From JBEKVE01 sp049514335 (lineage in GTDB: Bacteria > Actinomycetota > Acidimicrobiia > Acidimicrobiales > UBA8190), in the NCBI GenBank assembly GCA_049514335.1, contig JBEKVE010000128.1, forward strand, positions 1-8,582: a stretch of DNA of 8,582 nt. Direction: 5' to 3'. Positions 1 through 6,547 of this stretch are shown in pieces. A program made the position numbers and the translations under genes. The first letter of the stretch is position 1, and each line of letters opens with the position of its first letter. The notes under the pieces were generated by a model. The model was not told where the DNA came from, did no database searches, and saw only the letters and a program-made list of their open reading frames with translations.

Positions 1-1
1 G

Positions 2-1252
2 GACGAGCTCGGCCGCCCGGAACAGTCCGTGGAGCGGGTTGTCCGGTGGGCTGTCGAATTCGCCCAGCGGTGGTGGAGGCTCGGCGATGGTGGGCGTGAG
101 GAGGAGGTCGAATCCCCCGTCCTCGTACCAGCGCGCCACGGCGCGGGCCGTCGTCTGCAACCCGTGACGTGCGGCGAGGAAGTCCGATGCGGTGGCGGCA
201 CGGGCCACGTCGGCCAGGGCCCACGTGAGGGGCTCGACATCCTCGGCGCCGAGAGCGCGGCCCAGATGGGCGGGCCAGTAGTGGTCGACGTCGAACGCCA
301 TGCCGGCCGCCCACACGAGGACGAAGTTGGTGACGAATCCGGTGTCGTCGAGGGCTTCGACGTGGACCGGCTCGACGTGGTGCCCTGCCGACTCGAGCAA
401 CCGGGCGGCCGCCTCGGCCGCAGCCACGCAGTCGGGGTGGGTCGTGACGCTGCCGCCGAATGCCGCGCTCTGCACGCCGATGCGCAACCGCCCGGGATCA
501 GCACCCACCTCCTCGCCGAAGGGGCGCACCGGATCCGGAGCGGCGTACGGGTCACCGGGCGTGGGCCCGGCCACGGCGTCGAGGACCTCGGCGGTGTCGC
601 GCACGCTGCGGGTGACGGCGAGCTCGCACACGAGACCCCCGATGACGTCGCCGTACTCGGGCCCGAGCGACACCCGGGCGCGCGTCGGCTTCAGGCCCAC
701 CAGCCCGCACTCGCTGGCGGGAATGCGAATGGAGCCTCCCCCGTCCGAGGCGTGCGCCACAGGCACCATGCCCGACGCCACCGCCGCCGCAGAGCCACCA
801 CTGGACCCCCCGGTGGAGCGCGTCGTATCCCAGGGATTGCGCGACGGGCCGTAGGCAACGGGCTCGGTGGTGGGCAGGATGCCGAGCTCGGGGGTGTTGG
901 TGCGGCCCACCACCACGAACCCCGCGGCGCGCAGCCGCCGGGTGAGCTCCTGGTCGCGTGGTGCGACGTACCGGGCCTTCTTGAGCGCCGCCATCCCCTC
1001 GTGCATCTCCTCACCGGCGATGCTGCACAGCAGGTCCTTGAGCACGATTGGAACGCCGCGGAACGGACCGTCGGGCAGCGCGCCGCCGGCCTCCCGGCGG
1101 GCCTGCTCGAAGCGGGGGCGGATGACGGCATTGAGAGAGGGGTCGAGTCGCTCGATGCGGTCGACGGCATCGTCGACGAGCTCGATGGGCGACACCTCAC
1201 CCCTCCGGACCATCGCTGCCAGCTCGCATGCGTCGAGAAAGGATTCGGCCAC
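2..1252 (-). CDS. Amidase signature family hydrolase, C-terminus beyond the window
   Basis: Predicted to hydrolyse a C-N amide bond, probably in the cytoplasm since no signal peptide is visible. Reading leftward, 417 codons stay open to the window edge; the family usually has about 460-480 residues, so roughly 50 C-terminal residues are missing. The Ser-cisSer-Lys triad is complete: Lys72 in VLKDLL, cis-Ser150 in the Gly/Ser-rich GGSSGGSAAA motif, and nucleophile Ser174 in DGGGSIRIPA. The residues after it (GLVGLKPTRARVSLGP) and the late LLTPTIAEPPPPLGE motif resemble the branch containing 6-aminohexanoate-cyclic-dimer hydrolase (NylA), but the substrate cannot be read from sequence. I chose GTG 1252 because the usual family N-terminus (ESFLDACELAAMVRRGEVSP) begins there. 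An in-frame GTG at 1276 is an alternative. No Shine-Dalgarno precedes 1252, but a TACCGT hexamer lies seven bases upstream. The gene is divergent from the transporter. Confidence 0.93.
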   Translation of the reverse strand, partial: MAESFLDACELAAMVRRGEVSPIELVDDAVDRIERLDPSLNAVIRPRFEQARREAGGALPDGPFRGVPIVLKDLLCSIAGEEMHEGMAALKKARYVAPRDQELTRRLRAAGFVVVGRTNTPELGILPTTEPVAYGPSRNPWDTTRSTGGSSGGSAAAVASGMVPVAHASDGGGSIRIPASECGLVGLKPTRARVSLGPEYGDVIGGLVCELAVTRSVRDTAEVLDAVAGPTPGDPYAAPDPVRPFGEEVGADPGRLRIGVQSAAFGGSVTTHPDCVAAAEAAARLLESAGHHVEPVHVEALDDTGFVTNFVLVWAAGMAFDVDHYWPAHLGRALGAEDVEPLTWALADVARAATASDFLAARHGLQTTARAVARWYEDGGFDLLLTPTIAEPPPPLGEFDSPPDNPLHGLFRAAELV

Positions 1253-1259
1253 GACGGGA

Positions 1260-1265
1260 ACGGTA
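1260..1265 (-). promoter_or_regulatory. Candidate -10 element for a leaderless amidase transcript
   Basis: On the minus strand this reads TACCGT, fitting the actinobacterial TANNNT -10 pattern. Seven bases separate it from GTG 1252, so transcription would begin at or next to the start codon. No convincing -35 element lies 17-18 bases further upstream. The same TACCGT-N7-GTG arrangement precedes the cyclase gene, which raises confidence a little. The leaderless reading is inference. Confidence 0.3.
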
Positions 1266-1292
1266 GCGGGGCCCACCCGCGCCCGCCTGGCC

Positions 1293-1304
1293 GGCGCCGG
1301 CGCC
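1293..1304. promoter_or_regulatory. Perfect 12-bp palindrome in the divergent intergenic region
   Basis: GGCGCCGGCGCC is its own reverse complement. It lies about 40 bases before the amidase start and 60 bases before the transporter start, a reasonable place for an operator serving both divergent genes. It consists only of G and C in a very GC-rich region, so chance is a serious alternative. Confidence 0.15.
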
Positions 1305-1345
1305 ACACCCCGCTCGCACGTGGCCCGGCGGCTCCTCGTGGGCAT

Positions 1346-1351
1346 TACCGT
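1346..1351 (+). promoter_or_regulatory. Candidate -10 element for the transporter gene
   Basis: TACCGT on the plus strand ends twelve bases before ATG 1364. If it is a -10 hexamer, transcription would begin around 1358-1359 and leave a leader of about five bases. It is the mirror copy of the hexamer before the divergent amidase, so the two form an inverted pair about 80 bp apart. The spacing to the start is less exact than for the amidase and cyclase. Confidence 0.2.
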
Positions 1352-1363
1352 CGGATGGTCGAG

Positions 1364-2560
1364 ATGCCGGTTTCGACCAAGGATGTCAACGGCGGGGACC
1401 GACGACGCCTCCGGGCCGGGTGGGTCCTCGCCCTCGTCGGCGTGGGGGCCGCCGCCGCTGCCGTCCTCGGCGACGGCGCCGCCACGCGGTCGGCGGCAAA
1501 CCAGGACTGGCCCCCTTTCGTACTGGTGGCGGGCCTCCTTCTGGTCGGGCTCGTCGCCGACGAGGACGGCCTCTTCGCCGCCGCCGGGACACAGCTGGCC
1601 CGGGTGGCCAAGAGCGGAGTGGCGTCGTTCGTGGGCGCGGCCGTGCTCATCGCCCTCGTCACGAGCGTCTTGAACCTCGACACCTCGGTGGCCTTCCTCA
1701 CGCCCGTCCTCGTGCACGCGGCGCGCAGCCGGGGCGACGACGACGCGCCCTTCCTCTACGGCTGCATCCTGCTGTCGAATGCCGCGTCCCTGCTGCTGCC
1801 GGGATCCAACCTCACCAACTTGATCGTCCTCGGGCACCGCCGCCTGCCCGGCGGTGTCTTCCTGCACCATGTGGCGGGGGCGTGGCTCGTGGCCGTGGTG
1901 GTGACCGCCGTCGTCGTGGGACTGGCCGAGCGCCGGGCGCTGCGGGCGCCGAGTCAGACCGTGCCCCGCGCCCCGCGCCCCGACGTGGGCGTGGGGGCCG
2001 TGGCCGTGGCGGCGGTGACGGTGCTCGTGCTCGTCCTGCGGTCGCCGGCGCTCCCCGTCGCCGCCGTGGGGGTGGGGGCCGTGGTGCTGCACGTGGCCCG
2101 GGCGCGGTGGTGGGGGCCGTCGTCTGCGCCCGGGACATCGACGGTGCGGCGGGTCCCGGAGGTGGTGGGGGTGCCGGTGCTGGTCGGGCTGTTCGGGGTG
2201 GCGGTGGCGCTCGGGACGCTCGGACGGGTGTGGTCGGGCCCGGCCACCCTGTTGTCGCACCTGGACGCCTGGGGCACCGCCGCGGTGGCGGCCGGAGCGA
2301 GCGTGCTCGTGAACAACCTGCCCGCCGCGTCGCTGCTCGCCGCCCGGGTCCCCCACCGGCCGTTGGCCCTGCTGGTCGGGCTGGACGTCGGGCCCAACCT
2401 CTTCGCCACCGGCTCGCTGTCGTGGATCTTGTGGTACCGCGCCGCGCGCCTGGCGGGTGCCCGACCGTCGATCGCCCGCGCCAGTCTGTACGGCGTCATC
2501 TCGGCACCCCTCGCGATGGCGGGCGCGCTGGGCGTACTCGCCCTGGCCGGAAACCGGTGA
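1364..2560 (+). CDS. ArsB/NhaD/CitM-superfamily membrane transporter
   Basis: A 398-residue, very hydrophobic protein with about ten to twelve membrane segments, predicted to be an inner-membrane ion or oxyanion transporter. Hallmarks of the ArsB-like superfamily are visible: NLDTSVAFLTPV (residues 104-115), SNAASLLLPGSNLTNL (138-153, the first re-entrant loop), VNNLPAASL (316-324) and LDVGPNLFATGSLSWILW (340-357, the second conserved loop, matching the ArsB GPxxTPIGSLATLLW region). A loop around residues 190-208 and another around 246-265 separate the halves. Arsenite efflux is the best-known function of close relatives. No arsR, arsC or arsenite-binding cysteine cluster is nearby, so sodium/proton antiport or carboxylate transport remain possible. 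ATG 1355, three codons upstream, is an alternative start. The frame stays open far upstream, but that part is antisense to the amidase and has no transporter character. Confidence 0.85.
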   Translation: MPVSTKDVNGGDRRRLRAGWVLALVGVGAAAAAVLGDGAATRSAANQDWPPFVLVAGLLLVGLVADEDGLFAAAGTQLARVAKSGVASFVGAAVLIALVTSVLNLDTSVAFLTPVLVHAARSRGDDDAPFLYGCILLSNAASLLLPGSNLTNLIVLGHRRLPGGVFLHHVAGAWLVAVVVTAVVVGLAERRALRAPSQTVPRAPRPDVGVGAVAVAAVTVLVLVLRSPALPVAAVGVGAVVLHVARARWWGPSSAPGTSTVRRVPEVVGVPVLVGLFGVAVALGTLGRVWSGPATLLSHLDAWGTAAVAAGASVLVNNLPAASLLAARVPHRPLALLVGLDVGPNLFATGSLSWILWYRAARLAGARPSIARASLYGVISAPLAMAGALGVLALAGNR

Positions 2561-2659
2561 AAAAGATGAAAAAGATGGGAATCCCCAGGTTTTCCCGCTT
2601 GTGATCCCCAGGCCCGACCGGCGATGGTTGTGGCGGTGGGGTTCTCGCCCGGTTTCCGG
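2547..2659. repeat. 11-bp inverted repeat bounding an A-rich island with exact direct repeats
   Basis: CCGGAAACCGG (2547-2557, overlapping the last transporter codons) is the exact reverse complement of CCGGTTTCCGG (2649-2659). Between them lie a perfect 9-bp tandem duplication, GAAAAAGAT at 2559-2567 and 2568-2576, and two copies of ATCCCCAGG at 2581-2589 and 2604-2612. The first part of the interval is unusually A-rich for this window. No transposase or target-site duplication is visible. Each arm is itself nearly palindromic, which weakens the case for paired ends. Confidence 0.35.
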
Positions 2660-2683
2660 TGCGAGTGCGTCCGAGCACCCACC
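2635..2683 (+). ncRNA. Candidate RNA fold: stem closing a 9-bp hairpin in the VOC leader
   Basis: GGTGGG (2635-2640) can pair with CCCACC (2678-2683). Inside, CTCGCCCGG (2644-2652) pairs with CCGG plus GCGAG (2656-2659, 2661-2665) around a TTT loop, giving nine base pairs with only T2660 bulged. A short TGC/GCA hairpin (2666-2677) fills the remainder, so the whole can be drawn as a three-way junction. This is manual pairing in GC-rich DNA and expression is unknown. Confidence 0.25.
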
Positions 2684-2706
2684 AGAGGCCGGGGGATGAC
2701 GAACCA

Positions 2707-2770
2707 GGGCGGAGGTTCGAGGTCGGGCGTTGCCCGACGGCGTGCCGCTGCCCTCGAAGTGCGTCCGCCC
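2707..2770 (+). ncRNA. Candidate structured RNA element: three nested 7-bp helices
   Basis: Three perfect helices nest within 64 bases: GGGCGGA/TCCGCCC (2707-2713 with 2764-2770), TTCGAGG/CCTCGAA (2716-2722 with 2752-2758) and GTCGGGC/GCCCGAC (2722-2728 with 2732-2738, loop GTT). The inner two share G2722, so one pair must yield. Internal loops are 2 and 5 bases between the outer and middle helices, and about 13 bases on the 3' side of the inner one. Nearly every base on the 5' side is paired. The inverted repeats read on both strands, so direction is inferred from the VOC gene 66 bases downstream. I recognise no known riboswitch, RNase P, tmRNA or SRP motif. Confidence 0.35.
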
Positions 2771-2792
2771 GGCTCGACGGGATGCCGCTCCG

Positions 2793-2845
2793 TGCGACCT
2801 TCGGCCCCCCCGGGGTCGCATACGGGCGGCGCCCCGTGATCGACC
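2793..2845 (+). promoter_or_regulatory. Candidate translational switch hairpins covering the VOC start codon
   Basis: Two alternative hairpins compete here. In one, GGTCG (2814-2818) pairs with CGACC (2841-2845) and TACGGG (2821-2826) with CCCGTG (2833-2838, one G-U pair), across a 2x2 internal loop. This buries both the GGGCGG ribosome-binding region (2824-2829) and the GTG start (2836-2838). In the other, TGCGACC (2793-2799) pairs with GGTCGCA (2814-2820), extended by CGG/CCG (2802-2804 with 2810-2812), which removes the outer half of the first hairpin. Mutually exclusive pairing of this kind is typical of sequestering expression platforms. The inner six pairs can still form in the second state, so the switch would be partial. 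Confidence 0.3.
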
Positions 2846-3204
2846 ATGTGTCGGTGCAGTGCGCCGACACGGCGGCGGCGGCCTCGTTCTACGACGCCGT
2901 CCTCGCCCCCCTCGGCGGCGGGCGCATCATGGAGTTCGGCGCCGTGATCGGCTACGGCGTCGACCACCCCTCGTTCTGGATCGGCCCGCTCGCCACGCCG
3001 GGGCCCAACCGTGAGATCCACCTTGCCTTCGTCGCCACCGACCGAGACGCCGTACGGGCGTTCTTCTCCGCCGCCGTGGCGGCGGGGGCGGAGGTCCTCC
3101 ACGAGCCGCGCCTGTGGCCCGAGTACCACCCGGACTACTACGGGGCCTTCGTGCGCGACCCTGACGGCAACAACGTCGAGGCGGTGTGCCACTTGCCGCA
3201 GTGA
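2836..3204 (+). CDS. VOC family protein (glyoxalase / dioxygenase fold)
   Basis: A 122-residue single-domain protein of the vicinal oxygen chelate superfamily, which includes glyoxalase I, extradiol dioxygenases and fosfomycin/bleomycin resistance proteins. Two beta-alpha-beta-beta-beta modules can be followed: the first begins IDHVSVQCAD and continues SFYDAVLAPLG; the second begins REIHLAFVATDRDAVRAFF and ends GAFVRDPDGNNVEAVCH. His4, His62 and Glu115 sit where the family places metal ligands, so a metal site is likely, probably completed by a second subunit. The reaction cannot be deduced. GTG 2836 is chosen because the conserved fold starts immediately there. The frame is open upstream to 2659, but those residues are Arg/Pro-rich and unlike the family. 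The start lies inside a predicted hairpin. It precedes the cyclase on the same strand by 77 bases. Confidence 0.88.
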   Translation: MIDHVSVQCADTAAAASFYDAVLAPLGGGRIMEFGAVIGYGVDHPSFWIGPLATPGPNREIHLAFVATDRDAVRAFFSAAVAAGAEVLHEPRLWPEYHPDYYGAFVRDPDGNNVEAVCHLPQ

Positions 3205-3268
3205 CCGGCGAGGGGCCTGAGGCGGCCGCCGGGGCCGTCGCCCCGCCGGGTCGGCGGCCCCCGGGCGG

Positions 3269-3274
3269 TACCGT
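3269..3274 (+). promoter_or_regulatory. Candidate -10 element for a leaderless cyclase transcript
   Basis: TACCGT followed by exactly seven bases and then GTG 3282, the same geometry as at the amidase. It fits the TANNNT pattern, with transcription starting at the start codon. If correct, the cyclase has its own promoter inside the 77-base gap after the VOC gene, and GTG 3282 rather than GTG 3273 is the true start, because 3273 would fall inside the hexamer. Confidence 0.3.
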
Positions 3275-3281
3275 GACGACC

Positions 3282-6200
3282 GTGCCAACGTGCCAGCAGT
3301 GCTCGGCCGCCAATCCCGAGGGGTACCGCTTCTGCGGGCGGTGCGGCGCCATGCTGGCCGTGGCGGGCTGTCCCACGTGCGGCGCACCCACCCATCCGGA
3401 CCAGCACTTCTGCGGGCAGTGCGGCACCGCACTGGGGGAGGTCCCGGCGGTGGTGGACCGGGCCGCCCTCGAGGAGCGCAAGCTCGCCACCGTGCTCTTC
3501 GCCGACGTGGTGGGGTTCACGTCCCTGGCCGAGCGCACCGACCCCGAGGTGGTGGCCCGCATGGTGGACACCGCCTTCCGCGAGCTGGGGGAGGTGGTCC
3601 GCGCCCACGGGGGCACCGTCGACAAGTACATGGGGGACTCGGTCATGGCCGTGTTCGGCGTCCCCGTGGCCCACGACGACGACGCCGAGCGGGCCGTTGC
3701 CGCGGCGTTGGCCATGCGACACCTGGGCGGGGACCTCGTCTTCTCCATCGGCGTCAACTCGGGTGGGGTCATGGCCACCGCCGTGGGCGGTGGCGAAGGG
3801 GTGACGGTCATCGGCGACACCGTCAACGTCGCCGCCCGCCTGGAGAAGGCGGCCGCGCCGGGCCAGGTCCTGTGCGGGCGCCTCACCACCGAGCTGGCGC
3901 AGGCCCGGGTGCTGTTCCGCAGCCGACAGGCCGTGCTCCTGAAGGGCAAGCGCGAGCCGGTCGAGGTGTGGGAGGCGGTGTCGCTGCGCCGGGCCCAGGA
4001 AGAGCCCGAGGACGCCCCCGCACTGGTGGGCCGGCACGACGAGCTCGCCTTCCTCGAGGCGCAGTGGCGCCGGGTGTGCCGCGACGGCCGGGGCCACCTC
4101 GTGCTCGTGTGCGGCGACGCCGGCTCGGGCAAGACCCGGCTGGCGCATGAGCTCGCCCGGCTGGCGGCGGTGGACGGCACCGTCATCCGCTCCGCCTACC
4201 CCGCCTACGGCACCCTGGGCGGCACGGTGGTGGCGACCGACATGGTCCGCCAGCTCGGCCCCATGGACGACGCCGAGATCGACGCGCGTGTGCGCTCGGT
4301 GGCAGGCGACGTCGACCCGTCGCTCAAGGACATCGACCCCGCCGCCATCCTCCAGGAGCAGATGTGGGCGCTCGGCCGGCTCCTGCAGCGCAAGGCGGCC
4401 GAGCGACCGCTGCTCATCTTGATCGACGACCTGCACCGCAGCGGTGACCGGACCCTGGAGGTACTGGCCGCCATGGCCGGGCGGCTGCCCGAGGTGCCCG
4501 TCCTCACCGTGCTGGCCGGGCGCAGCGAGCCCGGGGAGTGGCTGGCGTCGTTCCCCTCGGCCACCACCGTGCGCCTCGGTCCCCTGAGTCGGGCCGAGGC
4601 GTCCACCCTGGCCGAGGGGTTCCTCGCCACCGACAAGCCCCTCGAGGCCGACGCCACCGACTTCCTGGTGGAACGGGCCAACGGCAACCCCCTGTACCTG
4701 CGCGAGCTGGTGTCGATGGCGAGGACCCAGGGGCTGCTCGTCGACGACGGCGCCTCCTACCGCCTGACAGGGCACGCGGCGGTGCCGGCCACGGTCCAGG
4801 CCCTCCTGGCGGCGCGCCTCGACGCGCTGCCCCCGACCCAGAAGGTGGTGGTGCAGCACGTGGCGGTGCTGGGTGAGGCCACCGCCGACCAGGTCGCCGG
4901 GCTGGGCACCCCCGAGGCCGCCCTGTCCATGCGGGCCATGGTGGACAGTGGCCTGCTGCGCCAGGACGCCGAGGGCAATTACACGACGGTGGACTCACTG
5001 CTGCGCGAGGTCGCCTACGAGACCCTGCCGCGCATCCAGCGCGGTGAGCTGCACCGGCGGGCCGCCGCGCTCGTCCACGAGCCCGAGCGCCGCGCCCGGC
5101 ACCTCGATCGCGCCGCCCGCTACCTCGCCGACGACGAGGCCGTGGCCACCGAGGCGGCCGATGCCCTCGCCGACGCGGCCACCGCCTATCTGCAGTCGGC
5201 GCGCCACCTCGACGCCCTGCGCCTCTTCGAGCGGGCCGTGGCGCGCGGCTGTCGCCGCCCCTCGGTCCTGCTCGACATGGCCAAGCTCCAGGCGTTGTGC
5301 GGCAAGCCCGAGGACGTGGTCGAGACCCTCGCCATGGTGCAAGACGACCCCGACGACCCCACCGTGGCGCTCGAGCGCGACCACACCGCGGCCGGCTCGC
5401 GGGTGTTCAGCGATCCGGCCTGGGCGCTTCCCCGGCTCGAGGCGGTCACCGCCGAGTGGCATCGCCTGGGCGTGGTCGACAAGGAGGCGTGGGGACACGG
5501 CAATGCCGGTGTGGCCCACTTCTACCTGAGCCACATGGACGAGGCGGCGCGCGAGCTCCAGGCGTCGCTGGACCTCTTCGAGGGGATCGGCGACCGGGCC
5601 GGCATGGCGGCGGCCTCCTCGATGCTGTGCCTGGCCAGGCCCACCGACCGCAGGGTGGCGCAGTGGCTGTCAGAGGCGCTCGCCTTCGCCGACCAGAGCG
5701 GTGACCGCTCGCGACAGGTGGGCGCGCTCACCACCTTGGCGTGGCACCACTTCCTGCGGTCGCTGTGGGGAGGGCCACGCGACACGGCCGTGGCCGAGGG
5801 GTTCGCCCGCCGCCTGGCCGTGCTGGGCGAGGAGCTCGGCGCCGACGGCGCCATCCACGGGTGGAGCCTGCTCGCCATCATGACCCGCCTGAGCGGGCGC
5901 ATCGAGGAAGCGGCCCGGTGCGTCGACGCGCTGCAACGGGCGGGGGGCATGGTCGACGGCTCCAACCCGTGGCTCGGATGGGCGGCGGGCTTCGCCGTGG
6001 CCGTCGCCAGCGGGCAGAGCGGGGCGACGCCACCGTTTCCCCCCGACACCTCCCAGGACCCCGTGGTGCGCATGGGGCAGCTCGTCATCGAGACGGAGCT
6101 GACCCTGGCCGGTCGGTTCGACGAGGCGATCGCCCGTCAGGGCGGACCGCATCACCCCGACTTCGGCCCCATCGGCGCCCTGACCGGGCTGTTCGACGTC

Positions 6201-6491
6201 GTGACGCTCGTGCTGGCGGGGCGGAGCGAGGATGTGCGGCCCCGGGTCGAGGCGGCCATGGAGGCAGCGGTGGCACTCGACGCGCCGCCCACCCTGATCG
6301 CCGCGGGCGCGGTGCTGGCCGAGATCAGCGGTGACCGGACCGGACTGGCCCCCGTCCCCGAGCAGGCGACGGGCATCGCCGAGGCTCTCGTGCTCCGGGC
6401 CCACGCCCGTGCCGGCGACCCCGCCGCGGCCGAGGCCCTGCGACGCGCCGCCGAGACGTTGGCCGCGCCCGCGCTGGTGCTGCACCTGTAG
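3282..6491 (+). CDS. Zinc-ribbon / class III nucleotide cyclase / STAND-type ATPase fusion
   Basis: A 1069-residue soluble signalling protein predicted to make cAMP or cGMP under control of an NTPase module. Residues 4-47 form two CxxC/CxxC zinc ribbons (Cys4, 7, 18, 21; Cys30, 33, 44, 47). The class III cyclase domain (about 67-235) keeps metal ligands Asp75 (FADVVGFT) and Asp119 (YMGDSVMAVFG), Lys115 before the latter, and Asn182/Arg186 (GDTVNVAARLE). Thr175 replaces the usual substrate-selecting Asp, as in class IIIb enzymes. The ATPase follows (about 245-600), with Walker A GDAGSGKT (278-285), Walker B LILIDD (378-383) and the GNPLYLREL motif (468-476) common in MalT-like STAND proteins. 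The remaining 470 residues are helical and TPR-like; no DNA-binding domain is seen. GTG 3273 is the alternative start. Such fusions are frequent in actinobacteria; the stimulus is unknown. The TAG end may be slightly premature. Confidence 0.92.
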   Translation: MPTCQQCSAANPEGYRFCGRCGAMLAVAGCPTCGAPTHPDQHFCGQCGTALGEVPAVVDRAALEERKLATVLFADVVGFTSLAERTDPEVVARMVDTAFRELGEVVRAHGGTVDKYMGDSVMAVFGVPVAHDDDAERAVAAALAMRHLGGDLVFSIGVNSGGVMATAVGGGEGVTVIGDTVNVAARLEKAAAPGQVLCGRLTTELAQARVLFRSRQAVLLKGKREPVEVWEAVSLRRAQEEPEDAPALVGRHDELAFLEAQWRRVCRDGRGHLVLVCGDAGSGKTRLAHELARLAAVDGTVIRSAYPAYGTLGGTVVATDMVRQLGPMDDAEIDARVRSVAGDVDPSLKDIDPAAILQEQMWALGRLLQRKAAERPLLILIDDLHRSGDRTLEVLAAMAGRLPEVPVLTVLAGRSEPGEWLASFPSATTVRLGPLSRAEASTLAEGFLATDKPLEADATDFLVERANGNPLYLRELVSMARTQGLLVDDGASYRLTGHAAVPATVQALLAARLDALPPTQKVVVQHVAVLGEATADQVAGLGTPEAALSMRAMVDSGLLRQDAEGNYTTVDSLLREVAYETLPRIQRGELHRRAAALVHEPERRARHLDRAARYLADDEAVATEAADALADAATAYLQSARHLDALRLFERAVARGCRRPSVLLDMAKLQALCGKPEDVVETLAMVQDDPDDPTVALERDHTAAGSRVFSDPAWALPRLEAVTAEWHRLGVVDKEAWGHGNAGVAHFYLSHMDEAARELQASLDLFEGIGDRAGMAAASSMLCLARPTDRRVAQWLSEALAFADQSGDRSRQVGALTTLAWHHFLRSLWGGPRDTAVAEGFARRLAVLGEELGADGAIHGWSLLAIMTRLSGRIEEAARCVDALQRAGGMVDGSNPWLGWAAGFAVAVASGQSGATPPFPPDTSQDPVVRMGQLVIETELTLAGRFDEAIARQGGPHHPDFGPIGALTGLFDVVTLVLAGRSEDVRPRVEAAMEAAVALDAPPTLIAAGAVLAEISGDRTGLAPVPEQATGIAEALVLRAHARAGDPAAAEALRRAAETLAAPALVLHL

Positions 6492-6508
6492 CGGCTGGGC
6501 GACCTGTG

Positions 6509-6536
6509 GCGCCGCCGCCCGGGGGCAGGCCGGCGC
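6509..6536. terminator. Candidate shared hairpin terminator between convergent genes
   Basis: GCGCCG (6509-6514) pairs with CGGCGC (6531-6536), continuing inward as CC/GG (6515-6516 with 6528-6529) and GCC/GGC (6517-6519 with 6524-6526), with single-base bulges at 6530 and 6527. It fills the 56-base gap between the ends of the cyclase and the minus-strand zinc-ribbon gene, where a bidirectional terminator is expected. There is no T-tract on either strand, so intrinsic termination would be weak. Confidence 0.35.
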
Positions 6537-6547
6537 TCGAAGGACTT

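Noticed and set aside
29..1354. Long plus-strand open frame running into the transporter gene, as if a fused 843-residue protein
   Set aside because: It is antisense to the amidase, whose catalytic motifs are unmistakable. The plus-strand translation is Gly/Arg/His-rich with no family character until the transporter begins near 1364.
2577..2596. GGGAA...TTCCC as an intrinsic terminator of the transporter gene
   Set aside because: The stem is only five pairs with a ten-base loop, and no T-run follows.
2620..2720. Resemblance to a fluoride riboswitch (GGCGATGGT ... GTTC) and to a tRNA T-arm (GGTTCGAGG)
   Set aside because: The conserved 3' part of the fluoride aptamer is absent, and no cloverleaf with anticodon and acceptor stems can be built around the T-arm-like sequence.
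1954..3432. 492-codon minus-strand open frame across the transporter end, intergenic gap and VOC gene
   Set aside because: It crosses two well-supported plus-strand genes and the non-coding gap, and its composition is typical of antisense reading in GC-rich DNA.
3138..4859. 573-codon minus-strand open frame opposite the cyclase
   Set aside because: It is a GC-driven shadow of the cyclase-ATPase gene. The translation is His/Gly/Arg-rich and has no recognisable domain.
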